Positions 26,022 to 39,500 of a stretch of 64,000 nt of DNA are shown piece by piece (position 1 is the stretch's first letter; each line of letters starts with the position of its first letter). A program made the position numbers and the translations under genes. The stretch comes from Mauremys mutica. Lineage: Eukaryota > Chordata > Testudines > Geoemydidae. Location: positions 753,203 to 817,202 of the forward strand of contig NC_059094.1 in assembly GCF_020497125.1 (NCBI RefSeq). The letters run 5' to 3'. A model generated the notes under the pieces. The model did not search any database, was not told the origin of the DNA, and was given only the letters and a program-made list of their open reading frames with translations.

Positions 26022-26870
26022 CACACACCAGCTTCCCCTAGGTGGCAAGAATCAAACCTCCACAGAAAGATCCCTATGGTATCGTAGGCCAGCTTTCTAA
26101 GGCCTCAGCCTCAACCACTTAACATAGGGGCCTTTCTACACTCTGGTTCTGTTCTCACTGAAGGATCATTTCCAATTGTTTGCTCAGACCAGCTTGCCCA
26201 GCACCCTCACTGCTGTGCAGCTCTGGATGTGTGGCCATGGCTGAACAGCAAGAATTCCTGCCCATTTCCCTTCTGGCTGGAGCATGGTTAGAGTGTGTTT
26301 GTGGTTAATGATGTTGCTGTAGATTGTTTGCTTCCTGCCTTGGCAGTTCAGACAGTCCCTTTTCCCAACATATCTCCAGCACATCAGTCCCTGGCTGGGT
26401 CTCCTGGGCAGTGGAAAACATCCCTTGTTTGGTGCTGCCAAGGGGATCGTGCATAGCTGAGATGTCTCTCGGTTTGGATCAAAGGGGAATGTTGGATGGA
26501 ATATATCACACAACCCTCCTTGCTCCCCAGAGCCCCATGGGGAGAATGTAGAGAAGGGGGAGTCATTCCTCCCCTGCACTCCCAGAAGAGTTGCTAGGAC
26601 TCCTTCCTGCCAGCTACTCACCCCTGGATTCATGCTTAGCTCCTAGGATCTTTCTGCTCCAAAGGCTCCATAGTCTTGGGGTGGGGAGGGTGTCACTGCA
26701 CAGTCTGAAACACAAGGGAGGTTTCTGGAATGGAAGGAAGGAGCAGAAAACGGAGAGGAAAGAAACAGAGAGAAAACGCCTCATTTCTCGCCCCTCCCCC
26801 TGCCTCCCCCATCAAGAAATGTTACCAAGGACCAGCGTTAGGGGAAATGGTGCCCTGGGCAAAACTTGTA
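26022..26870 (+). repeat. Duplicated unit, copy 2 continued after CR1
   Basis: Resumes the alignment with 3100-3920 directly after the CR1. Small indels (for example AGAGTGTG near 26290) separate it from copies 1 and 3. No gene. Confidence 0.85.
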
Positions 26871-27510
26871 CTTTGGCAAAGTTCTTGGTTCAGGCTTGTA
26901 GCAGTGATGGAATAAACTGCAGGTTCAAATCAAGTCTCTGGAGTACATCCACAACTGGGATGGGCCATTCAGTCCTTTGTACAGAGATTCAGTTTGTAGC
27001 AAAGTCCCTCCAGAGGTAGGAAGCAGGACTGAAGACAAGATGGAGATGAGGCATCAGTCTTTTATAGTCTCTTGCCATGTGGTCTTTGCTTTCTTTGTCC
27101 CAAGGACACTCTATCCAGCACGTGACATCAAAAAACCTTAGATTTCTGTCCATAGGCAGGTCCCTGCACACCTTGCTGAGCCACAAGGCATATCTGCCTT
27201 CTCTCAATGGGTCAATTGTGTAGCTGATGGTCCTTAATGGGCCATCAAGCAGGCTAGGCAGAGCTGACACCAATTTGTCTGGCTGGGGTGTTCCCCAGAA
27301 GCATAGCACAAGTTTGAAATACAGGCAGCATAGAGCCAATATTCATAATGTCAACTACAAAAATGATACATATCTAGAGATAGCATAATTATAATCAGCC
27401 AATCATAACCTCTCCATAGACCCTTTATGTGACCACCATTATACAATATTGGCTGCAAATATAGAACAGTGGTGGCAACGGTGATCTATACAGTTACAGA
27501 TTATGTCAAG
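26871..27510 (-). repeat. Unclassified interspersed repeat, minus copy
   Basis: Reverse complement of the 13.1-kb family, about 640 bp, near-identical to 31911-32550. A 116-residue open frame (27339-26989) is shared with the paralog at 32365-32015 but has no recognisable domain and falls within the repeat, so it is not called as a gene. Confidence 0.7.
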
Positions 27511-27524
27511 AACGTCGCAGGAGG

Positions 27525-30380
27525 TGACATGGTATCAGTCAGACTGATACTGGAATACTGCCTCCAGTTTTGGTGTCCTCATTTGAAAAAGATGGTGTGA
27601 AATTGGAGATGAGGCAGCAAAGAGCCACCAAATGTTCTGAGGGCTGGAGAAAAATGCCTTCTAGTGGGCTATTGAAAGAGCTCAACCTGTTTAGCTTATC
27701 AAAAGAAGATTGAAAGGTGACTTCATTGAAATGTTGAAGTGCCTTACTGGAGAGGAAAGATTGGCTATTAAAGGGCTCTTTAATGTAGCAGAGAAAGGCA
27801 TAAAAAACCCCAATGGCTGGAAGGTGAAAAGAAACAAATTCATATTACAATTAATGCACAAATATTCAACAGAGAGGATGATTCACCACAGGAACAAGCT
27901 ACCAAGGAAAGTGGTGGATTCTCCGTCTCGTGACGTCATTTCATGAAGACTAGATGCCTTTCTGGAATGTGTTTACCCCAAAAGTAGCTAGTGTGTCATA
28001 CAGGAGGCCTGTGATATGCAGGGGTCAGATTAGATGCTCTAATGGTCTCTTCTGGCAATAAAGTGGACTAATTTCTTTAAAACTGAGTGTAGCATTGGGA
28101 GCAGCAGCGTCTGATGTTTTCCTGTCTAGCCGGCTTGCTTCCTAGAACGAATGGTCCTTGAGTGGGGTGATTGGCAGGGAGTAGCTCAAACCTCCAAAGT
28201 GCCTGGCCAGGGGCAGGACATTAGCCCAGCAAGGGAGGGGGTGTGGCAGTGACATCACAAAGGCCTTTTGCAGGACATCAGACTATTGGCCAAAGGTGGT
28301 GGGGAGGTGGTGACCTCACAGAGAGATGCTGACATCAGCCAGGCAGGACAGGGGCGAGGGGCCAGGGAAACCTCAGAGACCCTGTGCCTTTGCTTCAGCA
28401 AGTCTCCTTCTCCAGGTCTCTCTTTGAGGACTGGGGGAGTATTGGGGTTCACGTACCTGAGCGCCAGGAGGAACCTCTTTCGAGTTTTCTCCTTCCCTTT
28501 TAGTGATTTTACTTGAAAACAGCCGACCCTGTTTAGAAGGTAAGAGCCTCCTCGAGGTTTGAAACTGTTCAGTCTGATCCATCTGGTGACAGTTGAATTC
28601 ATGGAAAACATGATCTTAAGGAGGCAGAATTTTATTCCAAACCTGGGATCTTCTCCCTTAGAATCACTGAGGACATTAGGGTTTGTCCTTTTTGTTTCAC
28701 CTTTTCATCCATCCATCCCTCCTTTCTCTTCCTCTCTTGCTTCTTTTCTCCTTTCTCCTGTTCCCCTCCTAACACCAGGAGAGGGGGTGTGTGTGTTGCG
28801 GGGGAGTGCTCGGCAGCTCTCACTGTGGGAGGTCCACCCAAAACTGTGGAGCTGCAGTAGTGCTGGGGCAGTGATCCCCGCCAGTGACCTGGGCCATCCT
28901 TTGAGCTCTCTGGTGAGACCCCTCAGCCTCCCATCCTCAGTCTCTACCCTGATTGTCTGAGCAGGGGGTTAATGACAGGGAGGAGACTCAAGGCCTTTTT
29001 GTTCTCTTTTAAGACCAAGTAAATAAGTCATAACCACTTATATGTTTGATGGATTTTGCTGCTTCTCTGCATTAATTGTCTCTGAGCAGTTCATGATTCT
29101 CTCTAACATTGCAGTTCTCCTAAAACACTGGCTGAATAATTACTGTGCATACTTGTTGGTCTGGAGCTCATCTGAGAGCACTTTATTGAGGTCATTCAAT
29201 GTATGAAATTCAAGATCTGATGGTTAATATGAAAATCAGGGCTCTGGGGTCCTATTCCCAATTCTACCATTGACTGGCTGTGTGACCTAAGACAAGTCAA
29301 TTTTCCTTTCTCAGCCTGAGCGTCTCCCTCTTTCAAGTAGGGATAATTATGATCCGCTCCTACCTACCACAACACACTCACTCTTCCCCAACACACACAC
29401 ACACTGTCTCTCCCCACACACAAACAGTCTCCACACTGCAGCTGAAAAGCAGCTGGCAATCTAGTAGGATGACCGTGGAACAATGGGATAGAGAAACCTG
29501 CATCACTGAAAGTGCAGCCACAAAGACACCACACACCAGCTTCCCCTAGCTGGCAAGAATCAAACCTCCACAGAAAGATCCCTATGGTATTGTAGGCTAG
29601 CTTCCTAAAGCCTCAGCCTCAACCACTTAACACTGGGGCCTGTCTACACTCTGGTTCTGTTCTCACTGAAGGATCATTTCCAATTGTTCGCTCAGACCAG
29701 CTTGCCCAGCACCCTCACTGCTGTGCAGCTCTGGATGTGTGGCCATGGCTGAACAGCAAGAATTCCTGCCCATTTCCCTTCTGGCTGGAGCATGGTTTGT
29801 GGTTAATGATGTTGCTGTAGATTGTTTGCTTCCTGCCTTGGCAATTCAGACAGTCCCTTTTCCCAACATATTTCCAGCACATCAGTCCCTGGCTGGGTCT
29901 CCTGGGCAGTGGGAAACATCCCTTGTTTGGTGCTGCCAAGGGGATCGTGCAGAGCTGAGATGTCTCTCGGCTTGGATCAAAGGGGAATGTTGGATGGAAT
30001 TTATCACACAATCTTACCTGCTCCCTAGAGCCCCATGGGGAGAATGTAGAGAAGGGGGAGTCATTCCTCCCCTGCACTCCCAGAAGAGTTGCTAGGACTC
30101 CTTCCTGCCAGCTACTCACCCCTGGCTTCATCCTTAGCTCCTAGGATCTTTCTGCTCCAAAGGCTCCATAGTCCTGGGCTGGGGAGGGTGTCACTGCACA
30201 GTCTGAAACACAAGGGAGGTTTCTGGAATTGAAGGAAGGAGCAGAAAATGGAGAGGAAAGAAACAGAGAGAAAACGCCTCGTCTCTCTCCCCTTCCCCCC
30301 CGCCCCATCAAGAAATGTTACCAAGGACCAGCGTTAGGGGAAATGGTGCCCTGGGCAAAACTTGTACTTTGGCAAAGTTC
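27525..30380 (+). repeat. Duplicated unit, copy 3
   Basis: Begins with an old CR1 relic (27525-28075, C-terminal RT and 3' UTR), then parallels 1605-3950 of copy 1. It contains the 10-bp TG tract at 28787 and the empty CR1 site at 29529/29530. It is interrupted at 30380 by the second young CR1. Confidence 0.88.
28241..28539 (+). promoter_or_regulatory. Promoter-like block with 5' exon and splice donor, copy 3
   Basis: Same order of TGACATCA, ATTGG, TGACCTCA and TGACATCA; the donor GAAG followed by GTAAGAG is at 28540-28541. Length 299 bp. Confidence 0.45.
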
Positions 30381-31910
30381 ATAGAATCATAGAATCATAG
30401 AATTCAAGATCAGAAGGGACCATTATGATCATCTAGTCTGACCTCCTGCAAGATGCAGGCCACATAAGCCGATCCACCCACTCCTTAAGCAAGCGACCCC
30501 TGCCCCATGCTTCGGAGGAAGGCGAAAAACCTCCAGGGCCACTGCCAATCTACCCTGGAGGAAAATTCCGTCCTGACCCCAAATATGGCGGTCAGCTCAA
30601 CCCCGAGCATGCGGGCAAGACTCTTCAGCCATACCCTCTGGAAAAAGGCTAACAATATCCTATCATTGACCCATTGTACTAATTACCAGTGTGTCACTTA
30701 ATTGACCTATTGACTAAGCCCGTTATCCTATCATACCATCTCCTCCATAAACTTATCTAGCTTAATCTTAAAGTCATGGAGATCCTTCGCCCCCACTGTT
30801 TTCTTCGGCAGGCTGTTCCAGAATTGCACTCCTCTGATGGTTAGAAACCTTCGTCTAATTTCAAGCCTAAATTTCCTGACTGACAATTTATATCCATTTG
30901 TCCTCGTGTCCACATTAGCACTGAGTTGAATTAATTCCTCTCCTTCCCTGGTATTTATCCCTCTGATATATTTAAAGAGTGCAATCATATCTCCTCTTAT
31001 CCTTCTTTTGGTTAAGGAAAATAAACTGAGCTCCTCAAGTCTCCTTTTGTACGACAGGCTTTCCATTCCTCGGATCATTCTAGTGGCCCTTCTTTGTACC
31101 CGTTCCAGTTTGAATTCATCCTTCTTAAACATGGGAGACCAAAACTGCACACAATACTCAAAATGAGGTCTCACCAACGCCTTATATAACGGGACTAGCA
31201 CCTCCTTATCTCTACTAGAAATACCTCGCCTAATGCATCCCAAGACCGCATTAGCTTTTTTAACGGCCACATCACATTGCCTACTCATAGTCATCCTACG
31301 ATCAACCAGGACTCCTAGGTCCTTCTCCTCCTCCGTTACTTCCAACTGGTGCGTCCCCAGCTTATAACTAAAGTTCTTGTTAGTCATCCCTAAATGCATA
31401 ACCTTACACTTCTCACTATTGAATTTCATCCTGTTACTAATACTCCAGTTTACAAGGTCATCCAAATCTCCCTGGAGGATATCCCGATCCTTTTCCGAAT
31501 TGGCAATACCTTCCAACTTTGTGTCATCCGCAAACTTTATCAGCCCACTCCTACTTTTGGTTCCGAGGTCAGCGATAAATAGATTGAATAAAATCTGACC
31601 CAAAACCGAACCTTGAGGAACTCCACTGGTAACCCCCCTCCAACCTGACAGTTCACCCTTCAATACGACCCTCTGCAGTCTCCCCTTTAACCAGCTCCTT
31701 ATCCACCTCTGGATTTTCATTTCGATACCCATCTTTTCCAATTTAACCAGTAATTCCCCATGCGGTACCGTATCAAACGCCTTACTGAAATCAAGATATA
31801 TTAGATCCACCGCATTTCCCTTGTCTAAAAAATCTGTTACTTTCTCAAAGAAGGAGATCAGGTTGGTTTGGCACGATCTACCTTTCGTAAAACCATGCTG
31901 TAATTTGTTC
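30381..31910 (-). mobile_element. CR1 LINE, 5'-truncated, minus orientation
   Basis: The insertion is defined against empty sites near 3950, 26880 and 34385 (GGCAAAGTTC joined to TTGGTTCAGG). The 3' end, at the low coordinate, is an (ATTCTATG)-type tail with three units. GTTC occurs on both sides (30377-30380 and 31907-31910), a possible 4-bp target duplication. Its minus-strand frame is open from the truncation edge (QHGF..KGRSC region) through DLIYLDFSKAFDTVPH, SGVPQGSVLG and FADDTKL to the stop at 30731, without internal stops. The first half of RT and the endonuclease are absent by truncation. Confidence 0.92.
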
Positions 31911-32550
31911 TTGGTTCAGGCTTGTAGCAGTGATGGAATAAACTGCAGGTTCAAATCAAGTCTCTGGAGTACATCCACAACTGGGATGGGCCATTCAGTC
32001 CTTTGTACAGAGATTCAGTTTGTAGCAAAGTCCCTCCAGAGGTAGGAAGCAGGACTGAAGACAAGATGGAGATGAGGCATCAGTCTTTTATAGTCTCTTG
32101 CCATGTGGTCTTTGCTTTCTTTGTCCCAAGGACACTCTATCCAGCACGTGACATCGAAAAACCTTAGATTTCTGTCCATAGCCAGGTCCCTGCACACCTT
32201 GCTGAGCCACAAGGCATATCTGCCTTCTCTCAATGGGTCAATTGTGTAGCTGATGGTCCTTAATGGGCCATCAAGCAGGCTAGGCAGAGCTGACACCAAT
32301 TTGTCTGGCTGGGGTATTCCCCAGAAGCATAGCACAAGTTTGAAATACAGGCAGCATAGAGCCAATATTCATAATGTCAACTACAAAAATGATACATATC
32401 TAGAGATAGCATAATTATAATCAGCCAATCATAACCTCTCCATAGACCCTTTATGTGACCACCTTTATACAATATTGGCTGCAAATATAGAACAGTGGTG
32501 GCAATGGTGATCTATACAGTTACAGATTATGTCAATAACGTCACAGGAGG
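31911..32550 (-). repeat. Unclassified interspersed repeat, minus copy
   Basis: Near-identical to 26871-27510, including the same 116-residue open frame, and follows the CR1 directly because the CR1 landed at the repeat's 3' edge. Confidence 0.7.
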
Positions 32551-33262
32551 TGACATGGTATCAGCGAGACTGATACTGGAATACTGCCTCCAGTTTTGGT
32601 GTCCTCATTTGAAAAAGATGGTGTGAAATTGGAGTTGAGGCAGCAAAGAGCCACCAAATGTTCTGAGGGCTGGAGAAAAATGCCTTCTAGTGAGCTATTG
32701 AAAGAGCTCAACCTGTTTAGCTTCTCAAAAGAACATTGAAAGGTGACTTCATTGAAACGTTGAAGTGCCTTAATGGAGAGAAAAGATTGGCTATTAAAGG
32801 GCTCTTTAATGTAGCAGAGAAAGGCATTAAAAAACCCAATGGCTGGAAGGTGAAAAGAGACAAATTCATATTACAATTAAGGCACAAATAATCAACAGCG
32901 AGGATGATTCACCACAGGAACAAGCTACCAAGGAAGGTGGTGGATTCTCCATCTCGTGACGTCATTTCATGAAGACTAGATGCCTTTCTGGAATGTGTTT
33001 ACCCCAAAAGTAGCTCTTGTGTCATACAGGAGGCCTGTGATATGCAGGGGTCAGATTAGATGCTCTAATGGTCTCTTCTGGCCATAAAGTCAACTAATTT
33101 CTGAAAAACTAAGTGTAGCATTGGGAGCAGCGTCTGACGTTTTCCTGTCTAGACGGCTTGCTTCCTAGAACGAATGCTCCTTGAGTGGGGTGATCCACAG
33201 GGAGTAGCTCAAACCTTCAAAGTGCCTGGCCAGGGGCAGGACATTAGCCCAGCAAGGGAGGG

Positions 33263-33561
33263 GTGTGGCAGTGACATCAGAAAGGCCTTTTGCAGGACCT
33301 CAGACTATTGACCAAAGGTGGTGGGGAGGTGGTGACCTCACAGAGAGATGCTGACATCAGCCAGGCAGGACAGGGGCGAGGGGCCAGGGATACCTCAGAG
33401 ACCCCTGTGGCTTTGCTTCAGCAAGTCTCCTTCTCCAGGTCTCTCTTTGAGGACTGGGGAATATTGGGGTTCACGTACCTGAGCGCCAGGAGGAACCTCT
33501 TTCGAGTTTTCTCCTTCCCTTTTAGTGATTTTACTTGAAAACAGCCGACCCTGTTTAGAAG
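33263..33561 (+). promoter_or_regulatory. Promoter-like block with 5' exon and splice donor, copy 4
   Basis: Same motif order as the other copies and donor GAAG followed by GTAAGAG at 33562-33563; ATTGG is changed to ATTGA in this copy (CTATTGACC), so the CCAAT-like site is lost. Confidence 0.45.
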
Positions 33562-33809
33562 GTAAGAGCCTCCTCGAGGTTTGAAACTGTTCAGTCTGAT
33601 CCATCTGGTGACAGTTGAATTCATGGAAAACATGATCTTAAGGAGGCAGAATTTTATTCCACACCTGGGATTTTGTCCCTTAGAATCACTGGGGACATTA
33701 GGGTTTGTCCTTTTTGTTTCACCTTTTCCTCCATCCCCCACCCCCCCTCCTTTCTCTTCCTCTCTTGCTTCTTTTGTCCTTTCTCCTGTTCCCCTCCCAA
33801 CACCAGGAG

Positions 33810-33811
<2 letters not shown>

Positions 33812-33891
<80 letters not shown>
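33812..33891. repeat. (TG)40 microsatellite
   Basis: Eighty bases of perfect GT/TG, the longest allele of the paralogous microsatellite set in this window. Confidence 0.98.
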
Positions 33892-33892
<1 letters not shown>

Positions 33893-34335
33893 GCGGGGGA
33901 GTGCTCGGCAGCTCTCACTGTGGGAGGTCCACCCAAAACTGTGGAGCTGCAGTAGTGCTGGGGCAGTGATCCCCGCCAGTGACCTGGGCCATCCTTTGAG
34001 CTCTCTGGTGAGACCCCTCAGCCTCCCCTCCTCAGTCTCTACCCTGATTGGCTGAGCAGGGGGTTATTGACAGGGAGGAGACTCAGGTCCTTGTTGTTCT
34101 CTTTTAAGACCAAGTAAATAAGTCATAACCAGTTATATGTTTGACAAATTTTGCTGCTTCTCTGCATTAGTGGTCTCTGAGCAGTTCATGATTCTCTCTA
34201 ACATTGCAGTTCTCCTCAAACACTGGCTGAATAATTACTGTGCATACTTGTTGGTCTGGAGCTCATCTGAGAGCACTTTATTGAGGTCATTCAATGTATG
34301 AAATTCAAGATCTGATGGTTAATATGAAAATCAGC

Positions 34336-36245
34336 ATTAGGGGAAATGGTGCCCTGGGCAAAACTTGTACTTTGGCAAAGTTCTTGGTTCAGGCTTGTAG
34401 CAGTGATTGAATAAACTGCAGGTTCAAATCAAGTCTCTGGAGTACATCCACAACTGGGATGGGCCATTCAGTCTTTGTACAGTGCAGGGGGTTAATGACA
34501 GGGAGGAGACTCAAGGCCTTTTTGTTCTCTTTTAAGACCAAGTAAATAAGTCATAACCACTTATATGTTTGATGGATTTTGCTGCTTCTCTGCATTAATG
34601 AGGCAAGTATGAAGCCTCATTCAAAGACCAGGGGTCACTATATTACTGCACAGTCAATCAATGCAGTCAATCAATGCAGTTGTAGATAAATCTCTGCATT
34701 ATGCATTTTTGTATAACTTGTATATGACTTTGTATTGAACCTTGGTAATATGTTATAGCGGGCCCCTAAGGTAGTGTAATTAAGGTAAAAGAAAAGTGTC
34801 TTTTTGCTAGAAGTAGAATAAGATCTCCCCCCCACTTGGTAATCAACTGCCCTGTTGAATGAATGAGGTGTGACTGAGCAAGGCGTGGAGGGCAGTACCT
34901 CCAGACAGCTGCAATCCTTGGAGAGGGGCTGGCAGCCCAACCAAGGACAATCAAGCTTAGCAAGTGGGCTGACTAGAGAAGAGCAGACATACTGATGGCC
35001 TCAGGGATAAGAAGCAAACACCTTCCTGTGGGAACAACCCCCAGCCCAGAGAAAAGCAGCTAGAAGGACCAACAGACACAGTCACAGATTTTGAATCTGG
35101 GAGATTTGCCCCTCTCCATCCACCGACTCGCTGCTTGCCTCCTCACCCCCCCACCCCAAGTATAAAGCCTCATTCAAAGACCCAAGGCTGGGGTGGCAGA
35201 GGGTGCTGGTGTGTGTGGGGGAGAGCCCAGGGCTGGGATGGCATGGGGTGCGGGTGTGTGGTGGAGAGCCCAGGGCTGGCAGCAGGGGGGTACAGGTTGG
35301 GGGGGAGGCCCAGAACTGGGGCAGCAGGGGGTGTGGGTGGAGGGGGCAGAGCCCAGGGCTGGGGCAGCAGGGAGATTCAGGGAGGAGCCCAGGGCTGGGG
35401 TGGGGGCAGTCAATTTTTTTTTTGCTTGGGACAGCAAAAAACCTATAGTTGGCCCTATCTCCACCCACCGTGAGGTAGGTAGGAGTGGATCATTATTATC
35501 CCTACTTGAAAGAGGGAGAAGATAAGGCTGAGAAAGGATAATTAACTTGTCTTAGGTCGCATAATCAGTGGCAGAGTTGGGAATAAGACCCAAGAGCCCT
35601 GATTTTCAAACTAAGCATCGGATCTTAAATTTCCTACATTGAATGATCTGAGTAAAGTGCTCTCAGATGAGCTCCAGACCAGCAACAGTGCACAGTAAGT
35701 ATTCAGGCAGTATTTTAGGAGAACTGCAATGTTAGAGAGAATCATGAACTGCTCAGAGACAATTAGTGCAGAGAAGCAGCAAAATTCATCAAACATACAA
35801 CTGCTTATGACTTATTTACTTGGTCTTAAAACAGAACAACAAGACCTGAGTCTCTTCTCTAGCAATAACCCCCTGCTCAGCCAATCAGGGTAGAAACTGA
35901 GGATGGGAGGCTGAGAGTTCTCACCAGAGAGCCCAAAGGATGGCCCAGGTCACTGGTGGGGATCACTGCCCCGCAACACACACACACACACACACACACC
36001 CCTCTCCTGGTTTTGGGAGGGGAATAGAAGAAAGGATAAAAGAAGCAAGAGACGAAGAGAAAGGAGGGAGGGAGGGATGGATGAAAAGGTGAAACAAAGG
36101 ACAAACCCCAATGTCCCCAGTGAATCTAAGGGACAAAATCCCAGGTACACAATAAAATTCTGCCTCCTTAAGCTCGTTTTTTCCATGCCTAGAATTCAAC
36201 TCTCACCAGATGACTGAGACTGAACAGGTTTCAAACCTCGAGGGG
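34336..36245. repeat. Mosaic block parallel to 3.9-4.75 kb and 6.2-7.3 kb
   Basis: 34336-35188 follows 3900-4755, and from 35189 it follows 6208-7275. The jump happens within CCCAAGG, which is present at both source positions, so it is a deletion of about 1.45 kb with 7-bp microhomology. It contains the second G-rich minisatellite and the second inverted promoter-unit piece with its AC tract (35976-35999). Confidence 0.85.
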
Positions 36246-36536
36246 GCTTCTGGCTGTGATTTGTCAGTCCTCAAAGGCCAGCCAGGTGACTGTAAATAAC
36301 TTACAATCATTAGGAAAAATTAGTATCAAGATTCCAACTCTAGCAGTCAGACAACATTGGTTCAATTTACAAGAGATTACTTTTTATATTCCTTGGTTCC
36401 CCCCAAATTAGGAAGGGCCTGTGACCACAGGTCCTGCAGGGTACAAAGGGCAGGTCTACATCCCTTTTCTCTTTGTGCATAGTCCTGCCTGCTACCTTTT
36501 CAGTTTCAGTTCTGCTACCACAGTACTGATCAGCAC
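36246..36536 (+). repeat. Left arm of a long-distance inverted repeat
   Basis: About 290 bp whose reverse complement is 54187-54478, nearly identical (one clear substitution, GTGCAT against GCGCAT). The arms are about 17.7 kb apart and bracket the minisatellite palindrome and the provirus. Confidence 0.93.
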
Positions 36537-39500
36537 ATTCTTCAGTAGCATAGGGAAGGGCAGGCACCATCACACAAGGACTATTACACAGAGACCTGCC
36601 AAATGCACACACCAAACAAATGAAAACAAGAGATGAAAATGTTATTTTTTCATTAATCCCTTTCAGTGACAGCAACCTTCGTGGCTAATTGTAACAATAG
36701 TAGATGCAGCATTTTCTGATTGAAATGATTTTCAAGTTGTGGGTGCCCCTTTATGAACAGTAATTGCCTACATCTGTGACTCAAGTACTTTTCAATTCCA
36801 TTAAACCTGGGGTTTTGCTCAATTACACACGATATCTTGGAATTTTTCTGGCATATTCATCATCACATACATCACCTACAAGACTCCTGCCATAACAAGG
36901 GGTTCTTTATAGGGGTTTGAAATTATTAAAGTGACCCAGCACTTTTCAATTGTAACAGCTCAGGACAAAGTAGATCTCCCTGATCCCACTTATGTAGCTA
37001 TTTAAATGTAACCTAATTATAAGGTGGCCTAACTTACTGATATTTTTTGACATGTTTTCAAAAAGTGGCCTCTATTTAAATCCATGCAAATATCTGTATG
37101 CACACTTTCTGAGCACTGCAAGTCTGAATCTATCACCTGTGCATGCATCTGCTGTTACCTGAAACATGCACATGCTGCTATTTGCATGAAAACTTCTACA
37201 CGCCTGAATAGAGGAGGATCCTTTGAAAATGTGGCCTTTTAATTATATTTCATACTCCACAAGAGTAGCCTAAAAACAACAACGGGATATAATAAGGCCC
37301 TGGCATCAAATGAATAAGGAACAATATAAAAAAATCAGCAGCACTTTATAAAGAGGACAGGAACAAAATATACAGTAACCATAAAACCAACGGATAAAAC
37401 AAAACCCAGATTTCCCCAGGTGCAATCTAACAGGACAATTTTGCCTTCATAACTCTAGCAATACTCATCTATTTCAGCATGTAATGATCCTGTTTAAAGT
37501 ATTCAGGAAACAATAAACTCTGGCCCCGGGGCTTGCACATGTTCACTTTGTTGAGTGTGGCTCACATATCTGGACCTCCCAGCTGTTAACAGCTTCACCA
37601 ACCACCCCTCTGTCTTTGCTTCTGTGTATGTCACTTCATTCTGGCTCTGCAAGGTGTCTGAAGTCCCAAATGCCACTTGTCCTTCTGTAAACCTATCCCA
37701 GCGGTATCCCTCCCCCAACTGCCTCCTTTGTGGTTCAATTCTACACCATTGAAATCAATGGAATTTTTTCCATTGACTTCAATTAGAGCAAGATCGGGCC
37801 CTTCAGCAATTTCCACCCAGTTCTTTCTATTATGCTTTGTACCAATCAGGGTTCGGGGCCTCATTGTTCTAGGCACTGTCTAACAAAACAATGGTCCCGT
37901 GCCCCAAATATTCTGCAGCATCATCCAAAAGATGCCAGAAATGCAGTCCAGTGAATTACCTTGATAACCTCTGGTGTAATCTTTCTTAATATCTGTGGTT
38001 TCTAATTCTATCAATTACTAGACAATTAAATTAAGGGGGTTAAGTTACACAGTGGTTTCTGAGAGCAACTGTTTTGAAAATCCAGTTAAAAATGTATTTT
38101 AAAGGTAAATAAATGCCTAATCTTTGCCTGAAACACAAGCAATATGAATTTTTTTTTAAATGTGTGCTACCATCTCCAAGCCTCATCCTCTCTCCAGTGA
38201 AATCCCTCTTCAAATGCCTGCACTTTTTCATTTCCACCCATGCCCTTTCCCTTTTTGCCTTTACAGAGCTATTAAATTTGTTAGTCTCTAAGGTGCCACA
38301 AGTACTCCTCATTCTTTATGCTTAATGATGTACTTCTAATAAAGAATTTAATTCTAATTTTTGCCTAGAGTGACTCTGACTTTCAAATTATATTTAAACA
38401 TAGGAACTTATGGAATGGTTTAGGAATAAAAATAAATTAACATGTACAGAAATATGAAATAGAAAAACAAATAGGACAATTTCACTGCTCTACATGGGAA
38501 AAACCCACACAGAGCTTATTTCATCTTGTGAATTTTTCTGCAGACTAAGCTAAGGGGGGGAAAAGAAAGAGTTTCTCTAATTGTTTTAAACCATGGATGA
38601 AAAGAACCTAACATGATCACCCTTGATTAACATGCTTATTATATAATATATAAACAGGGAAACCAAGGAGACAACCCTGGGCCACGAAAATAAATAAGGA
38701 AGCTTTCACAAGAATCAAAACAAAGCATCATTCAGAATCTGTAAACAACTGAGCCCGCTGATCCTAAAACTCATATTATAGGTAGACATGTACCTCTTTC
38801 TCTCTATTTGAAATATTTAGATAACATCCTTAATGTTTTATTATTCTTCATGTCTCCACATTAATCCTTTTTATATTGATAGTTCCCAATGTATCCTCTG
38901 CCAAGAAATGGACTTTGTGCAGAGAAAAATCCATTTTCTAGTGCCAAAGATATTGATAGTTAACATTTATGTCATGAAACTTGTAATACCAGTTTGCTAA
39001 AATAAAGCTAAGCTTTTCATTATTATTTTAGAGTTTAATTTAGTCATCCAAGGTTACTCAGCTTCATGTTTATAAATTATACAGGGCAGGGACTTAACTC
39101 CTCTTGATCGACCTGTTTTGGAATTATGACTGTACAAGTAAGGAGGTTCATAACCTTGTTTGAATATCTGATCCGGCCTTGAAAGAAGGTGATTTATGGG
39201 ATCGACAAACCCTCATCATTTCAAGAATCGGCATCTGAGAACAAGATTTTCCTCTATAACACAAAGAGCGGAGCAAATCAGTTAAGTCTCTACTAGAAGC
39301 TACAACTTTGTTTATGTAAGAGTCATACAAGGTTACAAGGTCTGAGAATAGTCTGCCAGTAAGAGTATGGATTTTAGAACACATAAATAGCTACATACTG
39401 CATAAAAAATTGGAAGTTTTGAAACTACTTCTCTGATAATTCAGCACTAGCCATGCTACAGCATGTTCTAATTTACCATTTGGTATATGCTTTTTGAAAA

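Larger units (their letters stand above)
32555..34335 (+). repeat. Duplicated unit, copy 4
   Basis: Parallels 27525-29240. It breaks off after AATATGAAAATCAG and joins GCATTAGGGGAAATGG, the equivalent of about 30327, so roughly 1.1 kb of the unit is deleted here. Confidence 0.85.

Noticed and set aside
36367..36675. A 102-residue frame with a signal-like hydrophobic stretch
   Set aside because: Lies across the edge of the inverted repeat and is not maintained in the right arm.
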